In this document: positions 61,501 to 64,000 of the stretch, piece by piece
How the letters are laid out: each line of letters opens with the position of its first letter
Position numbering within the stretch: the stretch's first letter is position 1
NCBI GenBank assembly: GCA_023230925.1
Contig: JALNWK010000001.1
Location: forward strand, 1-64,000
Length of the DNA stretch: 64,000 bases
Direction: 5' to 3'
From: Limnochordia bacterium
Lineage (GTDB): Bacteria; Bacillota; Limnochordia; DUMW01
Position numbers and translations under genes: made by a program
Notes under the pieces: generated by a model
What the model saw: the letters and a program-made list of their open reading frames with translations, nothing else
The model's database searches: none
What the model was told of the DNA's origin: nothing

Positions 61501-63660
61501 GTGAGGAAAGACAACCTGATTTTGATAGTGTTAACCTGTATGGTCATGATTGGCGTTATAAGCAGTGTTGCAGCTGCAGCGAGACCCGAGGCGATTCCGC
61601 CGGAATATGTCCGGGCAGCTTCTAGTAGGTATCTTGAGTTATATGTCGATATGGATACCGCTAAGTTCATTGTCTACGATAGGCGAAACGATAAGGTCTG
61701 GCGTACGTCTCCCGAGCCTCACCCGGATATATCAGTAACTGATCTATGGGAAGGACATATTAACTCCAACTTTGTTCTGCACTATGTAGACGAGAAGAAG
61801 CGGAACCCTCGTCAGACAAACCCGGTCAGCGAGAAAGCCATCATTGATTTTGAGCAGATTCCTAATGGTGTTCGGGTTAGTTACAATATGAAGGCTAAGT
61901 TAGGGATTGCCCTAGCCTTAGATTTCACTCTTGGCGATGATTACCTTGAAGTGACGTTTCCTCCGGAGACTCTTCAAGAAACAGGTGAGTTCTACCTGGT
62001 AGCGCTGGAAGTTACTCCTTTCTTTGGAGCAGCATGGCCCGATGAGGAGGGTTATCTCTTTATTCCTGATGGTAGCGGAGCCATAGCTCACTTCCGGGAG
62101 GACTTTCCGGATTACTCCAGGGGATTCAACGAGGTAATCTATGGCGAAGATAAGTTTAAATTTCAAACACCCCTTGAGGCCCTGTTAACCCACCGGAGTC
62201 AGGTTGTTATGCCTGTATTTGGGTTAGCAAAAACTGATAAACAGGCGGCTTATCTTGGTGTTGTAACCAAGGGCGAATACAACGCATCGATACTAGCAGG
62301 GCCAGCAGGATACACTGTCTCTTTGAATCGGATTGGTGCAAGTTTCGCGGTTAGGCGGCAGTACGAGGCTGCGATTCGTCTGGGGACCTATGTGCCAACG
62401 GTCGAGGAGCAAATCATTGATCGTCCCATGCAAGTTAGATACTATTTACTAGCTAATGATGACGCCAACTATGTTGGTATGGCCACCGCTTATCGAGAGC
62501 ACTTGATTGAAGAGCACAATATTCAACCAAGGGATGAGGTGCGCAAGCCGTCTCTGCAGCTTAGGATCTTTGGGGGTCTAAGCAGAACTGAGGTCCTGTT
62601 CAGGGAATTTATCGCTATGACTACCTTTGAACAGACGAAGACCATTGTCACCGCTTTGCAGGAGGCAGGCGTTGACAATATTGATGTAGTGTTCTTGGGC
62701 TGGAACCTGTACGGATATAACGGTGCGTATCCGAAACGATTGCCCGTAGCAAAGGAACTTGGAGGAAGCGAAGGCTTAACAGACCTGGCCAACTTCCTTT
62801 CTGAACGGGGATGCAGGCTATTTCTCGAGGACAACTATCTTGATGCCGATAGCGATAACGGGGGATTTAGCAACCGCAGAGACATTGTTCGGGAACCGAA
62901 TAAGTTGCCGATGAACCTTGGGGGCCGGTACCTACTAAATCCAATCTATGCCTGGGATCGGTACGCCAAACCCGATCTAACCACCCTTAGTACGCTGGGT
63001 GTGCATGGTATTCAGTTTAGATATCTTGGAAAAGTGATTCTTACCGATCGCAATTTCGATCATCCATTAACACGGCAAGAGTTCGTCAGCCAATGGCTCA
63101 AGTTGAGTGACTATGCCCGTGAAAAGATGGGCGCTGCAATTGCCGATGGCGGCAATATCTATGCGATTAATAACGTAGACGCCTTTACAGACGTGCCGAT
63201 ATATCAAAGCACGTACGATTTTGTTGATAAATCGATTCCGTTTTATCAGATTGTGCTCCATGGCTTTGTACCATACAGTGCTTATCCAGGGAATTTGAGG
63301 AGCGATCCGGAACTAGAGTTTTTACGGATGCTTGAGTATGGTGCACTACCTTGCTTCGAGTTGACGTACCAAGAGCCTGGGTTGCTACAAGATACACCGT
63401 ACAATCTGCTATTTAGCTCATACTACGAGCAGTGGCTTCCCAAAGTTGTCGAGGAGTACAATATTGTTGTCAAAGAGCTTGGTGAGATAGCAGGTCAGTA
63501 TATCGTTGGCCATGAGTATGTACTACCAAATGTAGTGCGGGTGACCTATGAAAGCGGCACTTCGTTGTTGATTAACTACAATGCCGATGCTGTGGAATGG
63601 CAGGGTATTATCGTGGATGGAATGGGCTATGCCATCGTCGAGGGGGGCAGCGAGCTATGA
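61501..63660 (+). CDS. Exported DUF5696 family protein
   Basis: A 719-residue secreted protein of the DUF5696 family, found beside carbohydrate ABC transporters in Bacillota. Signal peptide (NLILIVLTCMVMIGVISSVAAAA), then beta-rich YLELYVDMDTAKFIVYDRRNDKVWRTSP, EGYLFIPDGSGAIAHFRED, and a barrel-like half with VDNIDVVFLGWNLYGYNGAYPKRLPVAKELGG, GCRLFLEDNYLDA, DGGNIYAINNVDAFTDVP and YEWLP-like positions. The TIM-barrel-like part looks like a glycosidase, but no reaction is known to me. GTG 61501 follows GAAGGAGG; the frame is open further upstream without a ribosome site. Its stop overlaps the permease ATG. Confidence 0.85.
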   Translation: MRKDNLILIVLTCMVMIGVISSVAAAARPEAIPPEYVRAASSRYLELYVDMDTAKFIVYDRRNDKVWRTSPEPHPDISVTDLWEGHINSNFVLHYVDEKKRNPRQTNPVSEKAIIDFEQIPNGVRVSYNMKAKLGIALALDFTLGDDYLEVTFPPETLQETGEFYLVALEVTPFFGAAWPDEEGYLFIPDGSGAIAHFREDFPDYSRGFNEVIYGEDKFKFQTPLEALLTHRSQVVMPVFGLAKTDKQAAYLGVVTKGEYNASILAGPAGYTVSLNRIGASFAVRRQYEAAIRLGTYVPTVEEQIIDRPMQVRYYLLANDDANYVGMATAYREHLIEEHNIQPRDEVRKPSLQLRIFGGLSRTEVLFREFIAMTTFEQTKTIVTALQEAGVDNIDVVFLGWNLYGYNGAYPKRLPVAKELGGSEGLTDLANFLSERGCRLFLEDNYLDADSDNGGFSNRRDIVREPNKLPMNLGGRYLLNPIYAWDRYAKPDLTTLSTLGVHGIQFRYLGKVILTDRNFDHPLTRQEFVSQWLKLSDYAREKMGAAIADGGNIYAINNVDAFTDVPIYQSTYDFVDKSIPFYQIVLHGFVPYSAYPGNLRSDPELEFLRMLEYGALPCFELTYQEPGLLQDTPYNLLFSSYYEQWLPKVVEEYNIVVKELGEIAGQYIVGHEYVLPNVVRVTYESGTSLLINYNADAVEWQGIIVDGMGYAIVEGGSEL

Positions 63661-64000
63661 AGAAGGTGCTTAGGAAGATTGGGGAGTTCCTCGGTATGAT
63701 TGTAACGGCGATTACGGAGTACTTTGAAGACGTAGTCGCTATAGGTACGGCGGGATTCAAGAAGGTGCCGGGGTTACGTAATATTAGCCACTTGTCATTA
63801 AGTGCAAAACGTTGTCTAGTGGGCTATATCTTTATACTCCCATGGTTCTTTGGGTTTGTTCGTTATGTGGGATATCCCCTAATACGATCGTTCATTATTA
63901 GTTTCCAAACCGTAGAGAGCCTGTTAGGCTTTAAGATGAAGTGGGTCGGGTTGCAGAATTATGCCGAGGCCTTTTTCGTGGACGAACGGTTTGTCCCCAT
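63657..64000 (+). CDS. Sugar ABC transporter permease (MalF/UgpA type), 5' part only
   Basis: The frame opens at ATG 63657, overlapping the DUF5696 stop (ATGA), and runs off the window end. After an unusual polar leader of about 50 residues it reads KRCLVGYIFILPWFFGFVRYVGYPLIRSFIISFQTVE and FKMKWVGLQNYAEAFFVDERF, the N-terminal signature of MalF/UgpA-type permeases (first helix and the VGLxNYxxAF segment). Translational coupling to the NHL/Yip1 and DUF5696 genes indicates one operon. Confidence 0.92.
   Translation, partial: MKKVLRKIGEFLGMIVTAITEYFEDVVAIGTAGFKKVPGLRNISHLSLSAKRCLVGYIFILPWFFGFVRYVGYPLIRSFIISFQTVESLLGFKMKWVGLQNYAEAFFVDERFVP

Noticed and set aside
1..64000. CRISPR arrays, insertion sequences, transposases, integrases or prophage genes
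   Set aside because: I saw no repeated spacer arrays, no terminal inverted repeats with transposase frames and no phage proteins in the window.
1..64000. tRNA genes near the rRNA operon end or elsewhere
   Set aside because: No GGTTCGAATCC-type T-arm with a matching acceptor stem was found on either strand by reading.

Overview
The window looks like a chromosomal segment of an anaerobic, probably spore-forming Bacillota (Firmicutes) bacterium. The pointers are strong GGAGG-type ribosome sites with frequent GTG/TTG starts, promoters matching the sigma-H (Spo0H) consensus, a SleB-type cortex hydrolase, a class II FBPase-like protein, a tetrahydrofolate riboswitch before an ECF folT gene, and many sugar-oxidoreductase and glycosidase genes. 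A deep-branching saccharolytic lineage such as Limnochordia would fit, but that is only a guess.

Layout. 1-1020: the 3' end of a 5S rRNA gene with its terminator, a small membrane protein gene, and a decayed second 5S copy. 1207-4503 (minus): a uroporphyrinogen-decarboxylase-like methyltransferase and transketolase. 5008-10723: a LacI regulator followed by a gene graveyard (GH38 alpha-mannosidase, D-lyxose/D-mannose isomerase, class II aldolase tail, PfkB kinase, all broken), with an intact DUF4432 epimerase-like gene and a second UroD-like gene surviving. 11472-23162: a beta-mannan/mannoside utilisation cluster: sigma-H promoter, sugar-binding lipoprotein-type SBP with an extra C-terminal domain, GH130 phosphorylase, a secreted and a cytoplasmic copy of an unassigned six-hairpin-type enzyme, GH2 beta-mannosidase, then a GH172 (DUF2961) protein with its own promoter.

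23249-32292: secreted zinc-peptidase-like protein, AsnC/Lrp regulator divergent from a small protein/SSS symporter pair, LiaF-like protein, SleB hydrolase, Gfo/Idh/MocA oxidoreductase, aldose epimerase, CadD-type transporter. 32857-36728: THF riboswitch and folT, then a zinc-type znuA-znuC-znuB-fur operon with a palindromic operator region. 36753-44025: second oxidoreductase, AIM24 protein, diacylglycerol kinase (sigma-H promoter), mannose-6-phosphate isomerase, citrate synthase (sigma-H promoter), nitroreductase, third oxidoreductase. 44240-45335: decayed patatin gene. 45463-52049: MacB-like ABC exporter pair, then a peptidoglycan-sugar recycling set (NamZ, MurNAc/GlcNAc kinase, MurQ). 52413-59024: SGNH hydrolase, zinc-ribbon protein with a GlpX-like protein that has lost catalytic motifs, a large GH106-like glycosidase and a stand-alone pyruvate-kinase-C-like protein. 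59227-64000: sigma-H promoter, NHL/TPR/Yip1 membrane protein, DUF5696 protein and the start of a sugar ABC permease.

How it works together. GH130 and GH2 enzymes would turn beta-mannosides into mannose and mannose-1-phosphate; ManA at 39543 provides entry to fructose-6-phosphate, and transketolase and the GlpX-like protein belong to the same sugar-phosphate network. The broken genes at 6079-9645 form a coherent, older alpha-mannoside/mannose route that seems to have been lost. Five good sigma-H-like promoters tie the mannan SBP, the symporter, diacylglycerol kinase, citrate synthase and the NHL/Yip1 operon to a transition-state programme.
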